This document shows positions 12,216 to 23,513 of a stretch of 64,000 bases of DNA, piece after piece (positions within the stretch are counted from its first letter, which is position 1; each line of letters opens with the position of its first letter). The stretch comes from Gnetum montanum. Taxonomy: Eukaryota > Streptophyta > Gnetopsida > Gnetales > Gnetaceae. The notes beneath the pieces are model-generated. The model was not told where the DNA came from. It saw nothing but the letters and a program-made list of their open reading frames with translations, and did not search any database. The stretch lies in contig MNCI01014239.1 in the NCBI GenBank assembly GCA_015680685.1, positions 158,884 through 222,883 of the forward strand, written 5' to 3'. The position numbers and the translations under genes were made by a program.

Positions 12216-12500
12216 GAACGCAACAAGTAGCGTTTGCTACGACATTAAACTAGCAACAACAAGTAGCATCTACCACAACATTAAACTGGTGGCAACAAGC
12301 AGCATCCACTACGATGTTAAACTAGTGGCAACCATCCTCTACGACGTAAACCTAGCATAGTTAATCCACTATGACTATAAACTGGCATGGCACATCCGCT
12401 ATGACGTTAAACTAGCTTGTACGATTTGTTGGGACCTTAAACTAGCATAGTGGTCTACTGGGATCCTAACCTAGCACACAGTCTACCAAGACCTTAAACT
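12216..12500 (+). repeat. Degenerate tandem array downstream of element A integrase
   Basis: Eight or so units of roughly 35-50 bp ending in GACGTTAAACTAGCA or GACCTTAAACTAGCA. The core is shared with the right end of the 7793-8446 array, so the two arrays probably have one origin. It lies in the 3' untranslated region, where Tat elements are known to carry tandem repeats. Confidence 0.75.
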
Positions 12501-13579
12501 GGGTTCGCGTCGCGTCCCTAGCATGCATCTGTATCAAGTACACATCAAACAAGCGTGCACAGTGCCAACGTGGGGGTGGGACGTTGTACCTCCAAAATGT
12601 AGTTCACGACGTAATGGGAACACGATCTAGAATGTACATGACACTGCCACCCTTGGCATTGTGCTGATCCTCCGAAGATGTTGTATGACATTGCACTGGC
12701 CCTCCGGACCTACCATCGCCACGGCCCACCACCCTGACGATAGTTCCCTAGCCAGTGCCCACCACTGGAGTTCCAGTAGTATTGTGGCCTAGCTACAATA
12801 TTGTTATCCTCTAGCCCCCTGTCAATGCCTTGGCTCAAAATATGTTTAGCTATGTGGTAGTTGATCCCATAGTTGAACTGAGAATGCATACCTTTGGTAG
12901 GTGTTCCTGAGCATCTGCACTCACAGCAACTCTCGGCTCCTTCGATGCCAACTCTACCATGCCGGTGTTTCCAAGGCTGCTGTTGGCCTTTCTATTTTGG
13001 ATACCATGCACCAGCATGGATGTCCAAGAGCTTCAACAACATCTACAACAAGAAAGACCTTTTCCCTTGCTTTGCATCATGGCTATTTTGCTCTTTGTCG
13101 TGGTTACAGGGTGCGGCCGAAAGTACATCTTGCCACAACAACAAATGCTACATCATCATGAAGTGAGTGCCCTGACTAGCTTGGCTACTTCAGAGTGCAA
13201 ATTCCATGACGTGTGTAACATAGCTCGCCACATGGGAGGCATCTTTAGGCAGGTCAAAACTCCACATGGATGTAACATAACTCATCCTGGGAAAGAAACA
13301 CATGTCCTACAAGAGTCGAAGATTAGTGAGAGTAAAGATGAAAACATGAACAACTCCCTCATGAGCACTCCAACAAAGGACTCTACTAAACCTTATCTTT
13401 ACCCTTTTCCTACATGTCCTTCCTTCATGCTTCACCCTTTTCCCCTGCAAAAACCAATGCAACACTCAAGTGTAGCTAAGCAACATCCTAACGATCATTG
13501 AGTAGTAATGTTAGTGTCGTGTCTTCCATGGTGTTTCGTATTCTTTGTTGACATCTCTTGATTCCATCCTCCAAACGTC
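12501..13579 (+). other. Element A 3' untranslated region with a 180-codon open frame
   Basis: No known domain. The frame at 12959-13501 (180 codons from its first Met) is the longest uninterrupted frame in the element. It has a hydrophobic stretch, roughly residues 41-52 (IMAILLFVVVTG), a basic segment, then a Ser/Pro/His-rich tail. In some plant gypsy elements an extra ORF lies here, but nothing marks this one as an envelope-like gene, and overlapping frames at 12894-13166 are also open, which suggests base composition. Confidence 0.35.
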
Positions 13580-13595
13580 AACAAAGAGGGGCCAA
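13580..13595 (+). promoter_or_regulatory. Polypurine tract of element A
   Basis: AACAAAGAGGGGCCAA abuts the TG of the right LTR. It is the primer for plus-strand DNA synthesis. Confidence 0.7.
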
Positions 13596-15319
13596 TGAAA
13601 CACCACAAAATTCTAAGGAATGCTTGATTCACCAGGTCTTTGCAATTCATGCAGCATTACGGCAGTTCTTCAGGAGATGGATGCTTTGATGTTTAGACTG
13701 TCCAGTTTGGTAGGTTTTCTGCCCCAAGTGTCAACAGGCTAAATGGATTCTCTAGCCTACCCACCTGAGTAGTTTATCTAGCTGACAACGCACTTAGGAG
13801 CGGTGCGTGGAATTGTTGGCGGTGCTTAGAATGCGCAAAATGATTTAACAATTTTTCTAAGTCAAGGAGTTTTGCTACACTACGATACACTATGTAGCGT
13901 AGCAAACTTTAGAAGACATTTGTAGAAGTGCAGTGCTACGCTATGCTATGCCATGCAGCATAGCACAACGTAGCAAAAAACTATATGGTTAGCCCTCTCG
14001 CCCGACTTCAAGTCCTTCAACAATGTATACTTTCGTCAGAAAGTGGCGAACTTAGAAAAAAGTAGGCCATGTTGGTTGCTATGCTACACTGAGCTACATG
14101 GCACAGCGAGGCGTAGCAATTTTGTGAAAAGTGATAGAAGGAATCTCAAAGGGCAAGATCAGCAAGTTCACAAGTTTCATAGTGCACAAGGTAAAGTTTG
14201 CAAATTGTTGATGTTTCGTAGGTTGTTGACGTTTTTTGCGACTAAGGCCAAGTACTACGCTATGCTACGCTACGTAGCGTAGCATGGCATAGCGAATATG
14301 CAACCAGTGGTCACAACACTATAAAGGTTTCCAACACATGCAACAAGACACAACACAAATTTCTTGCTTCAAACTAGCGGTTATGCTACGCTACGTTGCG
14401 TAGCGTAGCACAACTTAACAAGATGCTACTATGCCAAACATGCTACGCTACAAAGCATAGCGAAGCATGGCAAGAAGTTACACGACATCAATGCACCTCA
14501 CCTAATTGACCGTTGCCCTGACAGTGCAATTACAGCATGTCAGGCTCGTAATTTCGGCATGGTAGGCCCTCCCAACAATCATGCAGGCACGTGCAGCATA
14601 GACAGGTTAGCATAAGCCCAGGGCACATGGCATCCAAACCACATCTTTTGCGCATCCTTGGTCCTACAAATACCCCAATGAGCAACATTCAAAGGGCTTC
14701 CTTTTGAAGAATTTAGCCTGGTTTTTTGGCAATTTGGTTAGCTAACAATTTTGTTGGCTGACAAGCAAAAAGTTAGCATTGTAACCTTGAGCATTGTAAG
14801 CTTTCTATTTAAAATTGTAAATAGTTAGCACTCTCAGTTGCCATTTTGTTCTACTCTTTTCTACCACCTTGGTAGCACTTTGCATTCTTAATGCCTGAGT
14901 CCACGTTCAAGCACATAGTCATCTTACTCTACACGTCTTGGTTACTCTCGGGATCTTTGCACTTCTCAGCGTTGTGCAACCGATTGTATCCATCTTGACA
15001 GAGTGAAGTCATAGCTTTGAAGTAGTGCATTTTTCTAACTGAATTTTACATTTTCTCCTACTTATTATTGCATTTTACACTATTTTCTGTCTCTTTTACA
15101 TTTGAGCATTACTTCGCGCTATCAGTCTCGTTTTCAAATTATCTGGCTGCAAAAGGTTATATTAACACTGACTAAGTTCCTTTTTGATCGACTAGACCAT
15201 TCATGGAGCCCCATTTCCATTCCATCCAGCATAGCCCTCCGTAGAAACGGGGTTAATACTATCAATGATCGACGACCTGTTGGCGTTTTTTCCAGCTGCT
15301 GACGTTTTCAATCGCTACA
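13596..15319 (+). repeat. Element A right (3') LTR
   Basis: Collinear copy of 1667-3387, starting TGAAACACC and ending ATCGCTACA. The TATA box has decayed to TACAAATA (14665-14672). It contains a perfect 24-base palindrome at 14262-14285 with arms ATGCTACGCTAC. Frames at 14043-14282 and 15102-15302 are LTR by-products. Confidence 0.93.
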
Positions 15320-15418
15320 ATCCCATTCACCATTAGTTCCATTTGAGTCAATAATCCCATACTGTCCCAATATTTTGTAAGGAACTTGAGGATGAATTTT
15401 TATTCAATCATGGGGGTA
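15320..15418 (+). mobile_element. Athila element B0, end of internal region with polypurine tract
   Basis: Begins with the second ATCCC target duplication of element A and continues B0 from 1666. The order of short blocks (TAATCCCATAC, ATTTTGTAAGGAACTTG, then CATGGGGGTA) is that found, reversed, just inside the 3' LTRs of B1, B2 and B3. TGGGGGTA at 15411-15418 is the polypurine tract. Confidence 0.82.
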
Positions 15419-16231
15419 TTATGGGACGCAATATCACATGGGTCGCGATATCACGTCTGCCACGATATCGCATCCCCCGCGATATCGTGGTGCACCACCA
15501 AGCCTATAAATAAGAGGTGGATCTCCCTTGTTTCTAAATCTAGGCCTAGACCGTAGCAAAAATTTAGCAGTTTTTCCTTTCTAGAGATAGAATAATTTTC
15601 ATGTGCCCACAGTAGGAGCTCCAAAGTGAACAGATCTTTATTCGAGCAAATATTGTACCTCAACACAAGTTTGTGTACGAAAATAAAGATGAACTTCTTG
15701 GATAAACCTTGCAGTGCATGGACTAAGCTAGATAGGACTTTACTTATTGTTATTTATTTTTTATCATTTAAATTCTTTATTAGTCATTAAATCTCTCTTA
15801 ACCCTTCTTCCATAGTTAAGTGCATTCAGTACGACCACTTCGAGCACATGCATTATGCTTGTGATTCTAGTAACGAATAGTGTTTGGTAACCAAGGTTGC
15901 ATTGGTTCAGGGTGTGAATGGTAAGTGGGAATGGATGTTGCTGCTAGGTTAATTAAGGCTTAGTTAGTTAGTTAAAGTTAGTTAATTAGTCTCTTCACCC
16001 TTTACCTCATTAGCATAGGCGATAAAATAGAAAAGATATAAAAATCACATACCTCAGACTTACTTAACCATACAACCGTGACAAATACAATTAAGCCTAG
16101 GAAGACAACGAACGATTACCCTTAAGTGTTCCATAAGGCATGTAGGCACTTAGTCTGCGGAGTTCAACCAAATCGCACATGTAGCACTCGTATTCGTATG
16201 GTTGAGTGTAGGGGTACCTCGCCACTCATCA
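15419..16231 (+). repeat. Athila element B0 3' LTR
   Basis: About 813 bp. The right end reads GGTACCTCGCCACTCATCA, the reverse of the TGATGAGTGGTGAGGTACC starts of B3. The left end has decayed from TGATGA. Four 17-bp repeats, each with a (G/A)C(G/A)ATATC core, lie at about 15427-15494, directly upstream of TATAAATA (15505-15512). The frame at 15451-15666 minus is a by-product. Confidence 0.82.
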
Positions 16232-16351
16232 CACATGAAGGAAAAATCATTTTTATTTACATTCTATTAGAGGAGGTTTGTTATTTAGTACTCAAAAATA
16301 TCTATTTCATCTATTCCTATTCATTTAATGTATCAAATTGCTAAAGCAATA

Positions 16352-16490
16352 ATGAGCTTTCATCATCTTCTTACTAAGATAGGTCACTAGATTAATTTAC
16401 CAAGAGAAGAGTATATTTGCAAATTTTGCAAACAAAGAATAGAAGATGAAGAACATATATTTTTATTTTGTACATCTTTGGCTCACATTT
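16352..16490 (+). pseudogene. LINE-type C-terminal zinc motif fragment
   Basis: The frame from the Met at 16352 reads through one stop to LPREEYICKFCKQRIEDEEH and then an FCTSLAH end. The pattern E-E-x-I-C-x2-C-x4-(V/I)-E-D-E-x-H is the zinc knuckle at the C-terminus of many non-LTR retrotransposon ORF2 proteins. No RT is attached. It sits between the B0 LTR and the copia LTR. A LINE fragment at 58627-59812 is probably related but ends before this motif, so the two cannot be aligned directly. Confidence 0.5.
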
Positions 16491-16639
16491 AAATAAATTG
16501 TAATCTACCAATTGTTTTTGTAAGAGTTTGCATGGAAGCTTCAATTTTCTAACTATGAATGACATTACATTAAGAAATTATGCAGAAATTTTCATGTCAG
16601 ATCAATAAGTTTTGAAGTTGCTAGAAGTTTTGATTTCAT

Positions 16640-17640
16640 GCATAGAAGAGTTTTGACATCACGTTGAGACATTTTGATGTTGCCTGTAAGTTTGATGTTG
16701 AGAGTAAAAGTTTTAATATCATTATTGTAATTTTGATGTTGCCCAAGTAGAATTGATGCAGAGTAATAGGTAAAGAATCATAAATTTGAATGCTGCAATG
16801 TAATAGTTTTGATGCCATTTTACTTCAAGATTGGAAGCTTTTGATTTCTCTTAATGCTAAAAGGAAGAATCCTCCCTTAGATCTATGAAAAGGATTGAGA
16901 AATTTGCAATATCTATTCTATAAGATGCATAAACAACTTGTAAAAGCTAAAGATGCATATGAAAGCAACTTCAAATCTAAGAAAATCTCTAAAGAATAAT
17001 GCTTTGATCATCTTTGTCATTTTGACAATAATATTTATACATCTTTCTGATCTCTGACGCTTTGCTAGAGAACTTTGATGAAATTGACAAACTTAGATGA
17101 ATATTGAACTAGCAATGAGCAAGATCTTCAATAGAGATTGCATAATTGAAGATTGTAATTGTAAGATTGAGAATTCTAATTGCGAGATTGAGAAGTATGA
17201 ATATGAGATTGATCATTTGAGAAAGAATTATGAAATCTAAGAAAATTTATGAGAGATTGTTAGAATTTTTAAGCAAAAAATAAAGCTTCTTCTTGAAACT
17301 TCTTCAAAACCTTGAGTCTTGAGATGCACAATGAGAAAAAAGAGAAAAGAATGTCTCTCTCTTTTGAGGTATGAGAGGAGGCCTCAATTTATATGCAAGG
17401 TTGACTCAAATTTTTCTATTTTAGGCATGTTTTCCACTATTAAGACTTACATCCGAAATTTTCCATTTCATGAAACTTTTACAAATGTGAGCTAAACCTT
17501 GTATTGTAACATGAATTAAAATACACAACATGAAATATAAAATGAGAAATAGAAAATAAGATATGAGATACATAGAAAATGAGCTCCCATCCATACTACA
17601 ATATGACAATCCTTCCTTTAAGATTGAATGAGAGTAATAT
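16640..17640 (-). repeat. Ty1/copia 3' LTR (approximate ends)
   Basis: Shares a long series of blocks in the same order with about 46975-47817, for example AGAATTGATG, GATTGGAAG, TTCTATAAGATGCATAA, TAGGCATGTTTT, ATACACAACATGAAA, CCATCCATACTA. The exact ends are blurred by divergence and the inner end lacks the GGGACATTACAACA seen at the outer end of the other LTR. Placed next to the copia RNase H, it is the 3' LTR of a minus-strand element. Confidence 0.65.
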
Positions 17641-17689
17641 GAAAATGATTATAATTCCTTTGTCTTCATCTTCATTAGAGTGATTCCTA

Positions 17690-18848
17690 TTGCATCCATG
17701 TGCTACTTGAGTTTAATTGATGTGATTGGATTTGTGAAAAATAAGACAATTGATATGAGGGTTTTATGGTTCCCTCCTCCACTTCATCTTTTATGAAATA
17801 ATACTTCAAGCATATGTTCTTAGATTTATTTTGGAGAACATGTTCTTTTAAAAGATTAATAGAAGTAGTATTATCAATGTAGAGATTAATGGGAGTGTAG
17901 ATATCAAAACCAATTTGTGAAATTTACTTCTTTAAGCATAATATATGCTATAAACATTCAGTCATAGAGATAAATTTAGTTTCATGTGAAGAGAGACTTA
18001 CATATGATTGCTTTCATGCTTTCCAATAAATTGGATTTGGCCCCTAAAAATTTAAGGAACCTGATGTGGACTTTCTATCATTTAAACCACGTCCCTAATC
18101 AACATTTGAATAGGCATGAAATATTCCATCTCCTTTAACAAACTTCAGTCCATAGTCATATGTGCCTTCAATATATTTCAACACATGAGTGAGTAAAATA
18201 TGTGATGCTCTTGGCTATTGCATAAATGTTGATAAATATGAAATATAAAATTCAAGATCAGGTCTACTTTAACATAAGAATCTAAGTGAACTAGTAATAC
18301 CTCTATAATAAATAAGCTTCCACTCTTGAGGAAGTGGAATAGAAACAACTCTCTTTCCATTCATTCCATATTTTTCTAAGATGGACTATGTATATTGAGT
18401 TTGATGTATTCTCAAAAAATCTTCTTCTTGATCTACTTGTATTCACAAAAAAATATTTTAAGGGACCTAAATCTTTCATCTCAAACTCTTCCATCATATT
18501 TTTCTTGAATTCAATAACTAAATTTTTGTAAGTTAAGAAAATTACTAAATCATCAACACATAATGATATCAATATAAAAGAATTTCCCACATGTTTATAA
18601 TAAAGAGTGGGTTTAAATGAGCATGATTTATATCCAACAATCAATAGATACTAATTAATTCTTTGAAACCAAGCTCTAGGGGTACGTTTCAATCCATATA
18701 AAGCTTTGGAAAGTTTGTATACCTTATCTTCTCCTTTCTCAATAAAGCCTTCTAGTTGCTCTATGTAGACTTCCTCTTCTAAAAAATCATTAAGGGATGT
18801 TGAGTTGACATACATTTGATGAAATTGGATGCCATAATAGATAGAAAT
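17690..18848 (-). pseudogene. Ty1/copia reverse transcriptase and RNase H fragment
   Basis: C-terminal half of a copia Pol on the minus strand. RT reads EEEVYIEQLEGF and KALYGLKRTPRAWFQR at 18660-18810, then SLCVDDLVIF with the catalytic DD at about 18553-18570, and MEEFEMKDLGPLKYF. RNase H follows in other frames: a YGLKFVKGDGIFHAYSN block, DRKSTSG, and GPNPIYWKA at about 18040-18230, then a KSKNICLKYYFIKDE-like end near 17810. Several frameshifts and stops occur. The RT is cut at 18848, where Athila element B1 begins; the missing first half and integrase are not found. Confidence 0.8.
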
Positions 18849-18865
18849 AGAAAGAATATATTTTG

Positions 18866-18976
18866 AAGGTTACATACCCTGCGATATCGAATATCCAACA
18901 TCTTATCTTGGGGCTTGATATCAAATACTCAACATCATGGCTCTAATATCGAAGCTTTGAAAAATATGATTCATCA
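18866..18976 (-). repeat. Athila element B1, truncated 3' LTR
   Basis: The last 110 bp of an Athila-family LTR, from the ATACCCTGCGATATCG block to GATTCATCA, matching 28572-28691. The outer 700 bp are missing and the junction is with copia RT, so a deletion or an unusual insertion occurred here. Confidence 0.75.
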
Positions 18977-20834
18977 TACCCTCAAAACTAAATGAAAACT
19001 CATCCTTGAGTGAACAAGAGGAGGAACAAGTTTCTTATAAAATATTGGGAAGGTATGGGATTATTGACTATCATGCAAATTAACTCAGATGTATCAGACA
19101 TACTCCAAGTACCCAAGTGTGTCTATTTACAATCTTTTATAAAATTGGGTGTGCATGATAATAGAATTAAACACCCTAGACAAAGTTGACATCCAACTTG
19201 TCTGGAAGCTAAAGAGTGAGGAAGAAGATTTAATGATCATGAATGGTCCTCATCACATGGTGTTATTGCATCTTCCTTAGTGAAGATAGTCCTGCTTCCA
19301 GTCCATACTTTTCACTGCAATCATAACAAAATCATGGATTAGTGTGCAATGTGTAACATATAACTTTTATGTACCTTGTCTTGTTAGTAGTTATACTTGG
19401 ATAGGTTATGATTATGATGAATTGATTCCTTTAATAGTGTTAGCAAGAAGACTGAAAAATAAGGTGAAATGGATGTGGTCCATTAAATTCTAAAAAGTTC
19501 AAATGCTAGGAAATGCTTGAAGAGGGTCTAAGAATTCACAAGAATTAAAAGAGGGTTTCACTAAAAAACATTGTTAAAATGCACACAATTGGATCTCATT
19601 AATGGAGCAAGCAAAAGGATTTGATTGTGAGAATGTCTTAAGGATAAAGAACTTATCTAATTCAATCAAAAGATATGCAAGTGGGTCCTCCACAAAGCAA
19701 GCATAATTTCTTTATTGCCCTTGCATAACTTCAAATTGAGGAGTCTATGGATGCCATGGATGATTAATGGTTACGAAAATTTAAGTACAAAAACTTGGAA
19801 GAAACTACCTAAGAATTTTGACACATCAAACTAAGACATCGAGTAAGAACATGAAACTAGTAGTGAGGTGACACATGAAAAGCATAGATGAATGAGAAAG
19901 AGAGAGTGGAATGGAGTTTCTGATTAAGGTCACATGAAGTCCCTCATGAGGTTTATGGTTAAACGACCTCATAAATTCCATCCTTATTCCAGACCAAAAC
20001 CAACAACATTTAGTGATTTTGCATTGCCATTCAAAGACCAGTCCACCTCCCTAAGACATAAGAGTGTTCCCACAGAACAACCACTATTTCTTATTAAAGA
20101 AGAAAAGAGAAGTCAAAAGTGAGAAATGACCTTAGTTAGAGGAGACCTTTAGGCATGGGTAACATGTCTTTCTAGTCCCATAACTAGTCCTTGTAGCCCA
20201 TTTATTTTGTCTAAGGGATGTGCTTTGAATTTCCATCATTTTTCTTAATACGGGAACCACACGATGCAAAGACTTATTCAACTTATTATTGGTTAACACG
20301 GAACAGTATGAAATCCATGAAAATACACATGCATCCAAGTAAGTAGAAAGGCACAAAGAGTACTGAGTCCCCTTGAAGTCACACCCTATTCAAACCTTTG
20401 AATCCTTTCCAAATCTAGAAACTACCAAGGTCATAAGTTTGTTAAATTTTTATTAATGAAAAAGGGACTGCACACTTCTAGAACAAGGAAAATCATAGAG
20501 TTTTTGGATGGGTGGATGTTGTGGATTCATTATTTGTTTCATGAAAAATAAATCATGTCCTAGTTATAAGTAACAAAATTAAATGCTAGAATCTATACAC
20601 GGACAATCAAATAACCTGATAGCACATGCCCACATTAATCAAACCACACTATACCTAGTTTGCAATAAGGCACATTATTATTAAAACATAATAAGAAAAT
20701 CACATCCAAATAAAGGAAAATATATAAGAAATTGTAAAATATTTAAGAAAAAAAATGTACTAACAATACTATCAAACAAAAATTTTGAAAAATAAAAAAT
20801 GTAAAAAAAAAAGTGTAAGATAAAAAATGTGTAA
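18977..20834 (-). mobile_element. Athila element B1, 3' untranslated region
   Basis: Non-coding and collinear with B2 28692-30540 throughout (polypurine tract, CAATCATAACAAAATCATGG block, GGCATGGGTAACATGTCTTT block, poly-A-rich end). The small frames at 19934-20122 and 20132-20356 have no support. At about 20830 it jumps directly into the RNase H region: the 1.65 kb that in B2 encodes integrase (30560-32200) is deleted. Confidence 0.75.
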
Positions 20835-21960
20835 ACACCACTACCACCAATTATTTTTCTATGGTGGTGTAGTTTAGTTATGCACCCAAAATGCTTTGGC
20901 TTTCATAGTGGATGTAATATGGAAATTTCTTGTCATCCAACTATGTAAGCACAACTGCCAGGGTATAATTTGATGCATTTGTCATAACATGAAATGATCT
21001 GGACTAGTCAAGTGCCTATAGAATTGGAGTTTCTACAAGTTTCTCCTTCAATTGTTAAAATGATTTTTCACATTCCTTGGTCCAAAAAAATGGAGCATCT
21101 TTCTTTGTTAGTTCAACTAACAATTTTGTGATCTTAGAGAAATTCTCTATGAATTGCTAGTAGTAGCTACTATGTCCAAGCAATGGATAGAGATCTTTTA
21201 CAATTTTTGGTTGGTAGGTAATTCCTTGGATGACCTTTATTTTTTCAAGGTCAACCTCAATTCCTGCTTGTGAGATTTGATGCCCCAATACAATGCCTTC
21301 TTGGACCATGAGATGACTCTTTTTCCAATTGAGCCATAGGTTTGTTTCTACACATCATTTTAGTACTTGGTCAAGATAGTCCAAGGCTTGCTCAAATGTA
21401 GCATCATAAGTGGAGAATTCATCCATAAAGGCTTCCACTCCACTACTAATTTTCTACTGAAAGATGCTTAATACCATGTTTTGTAACATATCTTTAGTAT
21501 TGTATAGACCATAACGCATCTTACTATATGCAAAGATCCCGCAGGGATTCATGAATGTTGTTTTTTCCTAGTCCTCTAGTGTGATTTGGATTTAATTATA
21601 GCCATTATAACCATCTAGAAAATTGTAATAGCAATGCCTAGATATTATGTCTAACACATATTCAATGAATGGAAATAGAAATTGGTCTTTGAATGTTGCC
21701 GTATTCAATAGCTGAAAATTGATATAGACCTTCCACTTGTCATCTTTCTTTGGCATAATCACAAGTGGGCTAACCCACTCACTATCCACAATGGGATAGA
21801 TAAACCCTACCTTGAGGAGTTATTTAATTTCTCTCTTGACACTCTACTTCAATTTGGGGTTCAAGTGCCTTTGTGGTTGCCTATTTAGCTTCATGGCCAA
21901 GTTAGTGTAGATACGATGTTAGCATATCCTAGGATCAATTCCTATGAGTTTAGGATATGA
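20835..21960 (-). pseudogene. Athila element B1 RT and RNase H, broken
   Basis: Minus strand. The RT core at 21592-21789 reads DSEWVSPLVIMPKKDDKWKV and NYNFLDGYNGYN-like blocks. Downstream the catalytic box is FMDEF (21415-21429), where active Athila RTs read FMDDF, so the second Asp has become Glu. VQEGIVLGHQISQAGIEVD follows near 21260-21310. The RNase H start reads TNASNYTL instead of DAS near 20970, losing an acidic residue. Many stops. No integrase follows. Confidence 0.8.
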
Positions 21961-22289
21961 CCAAGCAAAGGCTTCTAACCATTTTTCAACCACATTCAAC
22001 AACATCTATTTCTATTTTGGATCAAGATTTGCATTAATTATTATTAACTTCCCATTTTTCAAGAATGCATATTCTATTCCACCTAGTAGAGTTTTTAACT
22101 AAAGGGTCTTTTGCTTGAAATTTTCAAGAATTTCCAATTCTTCCCAATAGGTGTCATCATTTGCATTATTTGAGAGTTGGTGATGAACTTGCTCTAGGTC
22201 ATTCATGCCTACAACATAAGTGTATGTTGGGCTCTTAGTAGGTTCCATACAAAGTGTTTTTCTTTCAAGATCAACAATCAATCATTGGG

Positions 22290-22820
22290 TGCCCTCTTGT
22301 TTAGTGGCTACTACGTATAGACTCCTTTGAATATCTACTTCAAGTGCACACTGCTTGCATGCTAAAAATGAATGCTCATTTCATAGATTAGAGTTTCTGC
22401 ATGTAATTACACCTTTTATCATTGTACGCAATGCATGGAACTCACTTCTTCTTAATCTTTTCAAATGCATTTTCCTTGGATATTTCCAAGGAAAGATCTC
22501 TGATGTCCATCCTTGCATCAATAGTGCTTAGCCATGCCCTTCCCATGATTATTAGGAAGTTCCCTTTACAATTCTCAACCTTGATTACTAGGAAATTAGC
22601 AAGATAAGACAATCTATAGACAATGGTTACTATGTCTTCCACCAGTTCCAATGGGATAGTAATGGACTGGTCTATCAATTTTAATTGAATACTACTCTTC
22701 TTGAGGGGTAGTAGGTTCTAGACAGTATACATCTCATGAGAAATCAAATTCACACAAAAACTTGAATAAAGAATATCTTCATATGGTTCATTCTTTGCAA
22801 TCTAAAAATAGATAATGGGA
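22290..22820 (-). pseudogene. Athila element B1 protease, broken
   Basis: The frame at 22442-22678 covers the protease C-terminal half (SITIPLELVEDIV ... IIMGRAWLSTIDARMDIR). The catalytic segment upstream (about 22740-22800) has decayed to a CVNLISHEMYT context without the Asp. B2 has the same region at 33729-34110. Confidence 0.7.
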
Positions 22821-23513
22821 CTCCTAAGATCAGCTAATTTCCTTGGAAGGTTATCAACTTGGATTTAATCATATATGACGTGAGTGAGCATAACAGTATG
22901 GATTCTAGCTAGTATTTGGTTTGAAGGGGACTTTAAAAAATTAGATGTAGAGAGAGATGGTGGATTAGGGTTTCCAACCACATGTGTATGTGAGGGCTTA
23001 GGTGGATTGTTCGATCAGAAAAAAGAACATTTCCATGGTCTACTATCCAAACCAGTTAGTTGATGAATCGATTGTAGATTAATGACCCTAGTGGCATTAC
23101 ATTACTACAGTTTGGCTAGAAGTTCATCCTGCATAGATGGAGCAGGTAGTAGCTATGTTGAGGATGGAGGAACATCTATAGGAATAGGAGGATAAGGATA
23201 AAATGTGGTATCCCTCCTTGAATGTGGAGAATGAGTTTAATAGAGGGTAGTAGTAAGGTTGGAAACTAGAAACATGACTAGAAGAGTCATGTGGAGATAA
23301 GGGTTGTTGAATGTAATACCCATATAGATTAGGTTGTCTATAAGTGTATTACTACCTTGGTTGTGCTCATGCCCATGATTGTGGTTGTTGTCATTATTAA
23401 TACTACTCATATGATTTCGGTGGAGTTCTACTTGGATAATACTATTGTTGTTGGTGGAACTACCTAGGATTTCCTTGAGGATAAGGTAATCTTCTGGGTG
23501 TTTTCCTTTTTTC
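22821..23513 (-). pseudogene. Athila element B1 gag C-terminal tail
   Basis: Collinear with B2 34140-34850, a Tyr/Pro/Gln-rich tail with a TPRRLPYPQGN motif near its N-terminal end. Instead of continuing into the gag core as B2 does, it stops at about 23513 and joins a CCR4-like sequence in the same reading phase. Frames at 23237-23551 and 23890-24111 are alternative readings of this stretch. Confidence 0.65.

Larger units (their letters stand above)
1667..15319 (+). mobile_element. Element A: complete Tat-lineage Ty3/gypsy LTR retrotransposon, decayed
   Basis: A 13.65-kb element bounded by TG...CA LTRs of 1721 and 1724 bp and a perfect ATCCC target duplication. The internal order is primer site, gag, zinc knuckle, protease, tandem array, RT, RNase H, second (archaeal-type) RNase H, integrase, second array, polypurine tract. 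The extra RNase H before integrase is the hallmark of the Tat/Ogre lineage, and a primer site resembling tRNA-Asn agrees. Every frame is broken by stops, so it is immobile. The LTRs differ at roughly one base in ten by eye over the first 300 bases, largely transitions, so the insertion is old. It sits inside Athila element B0. Confidence 0.93.
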
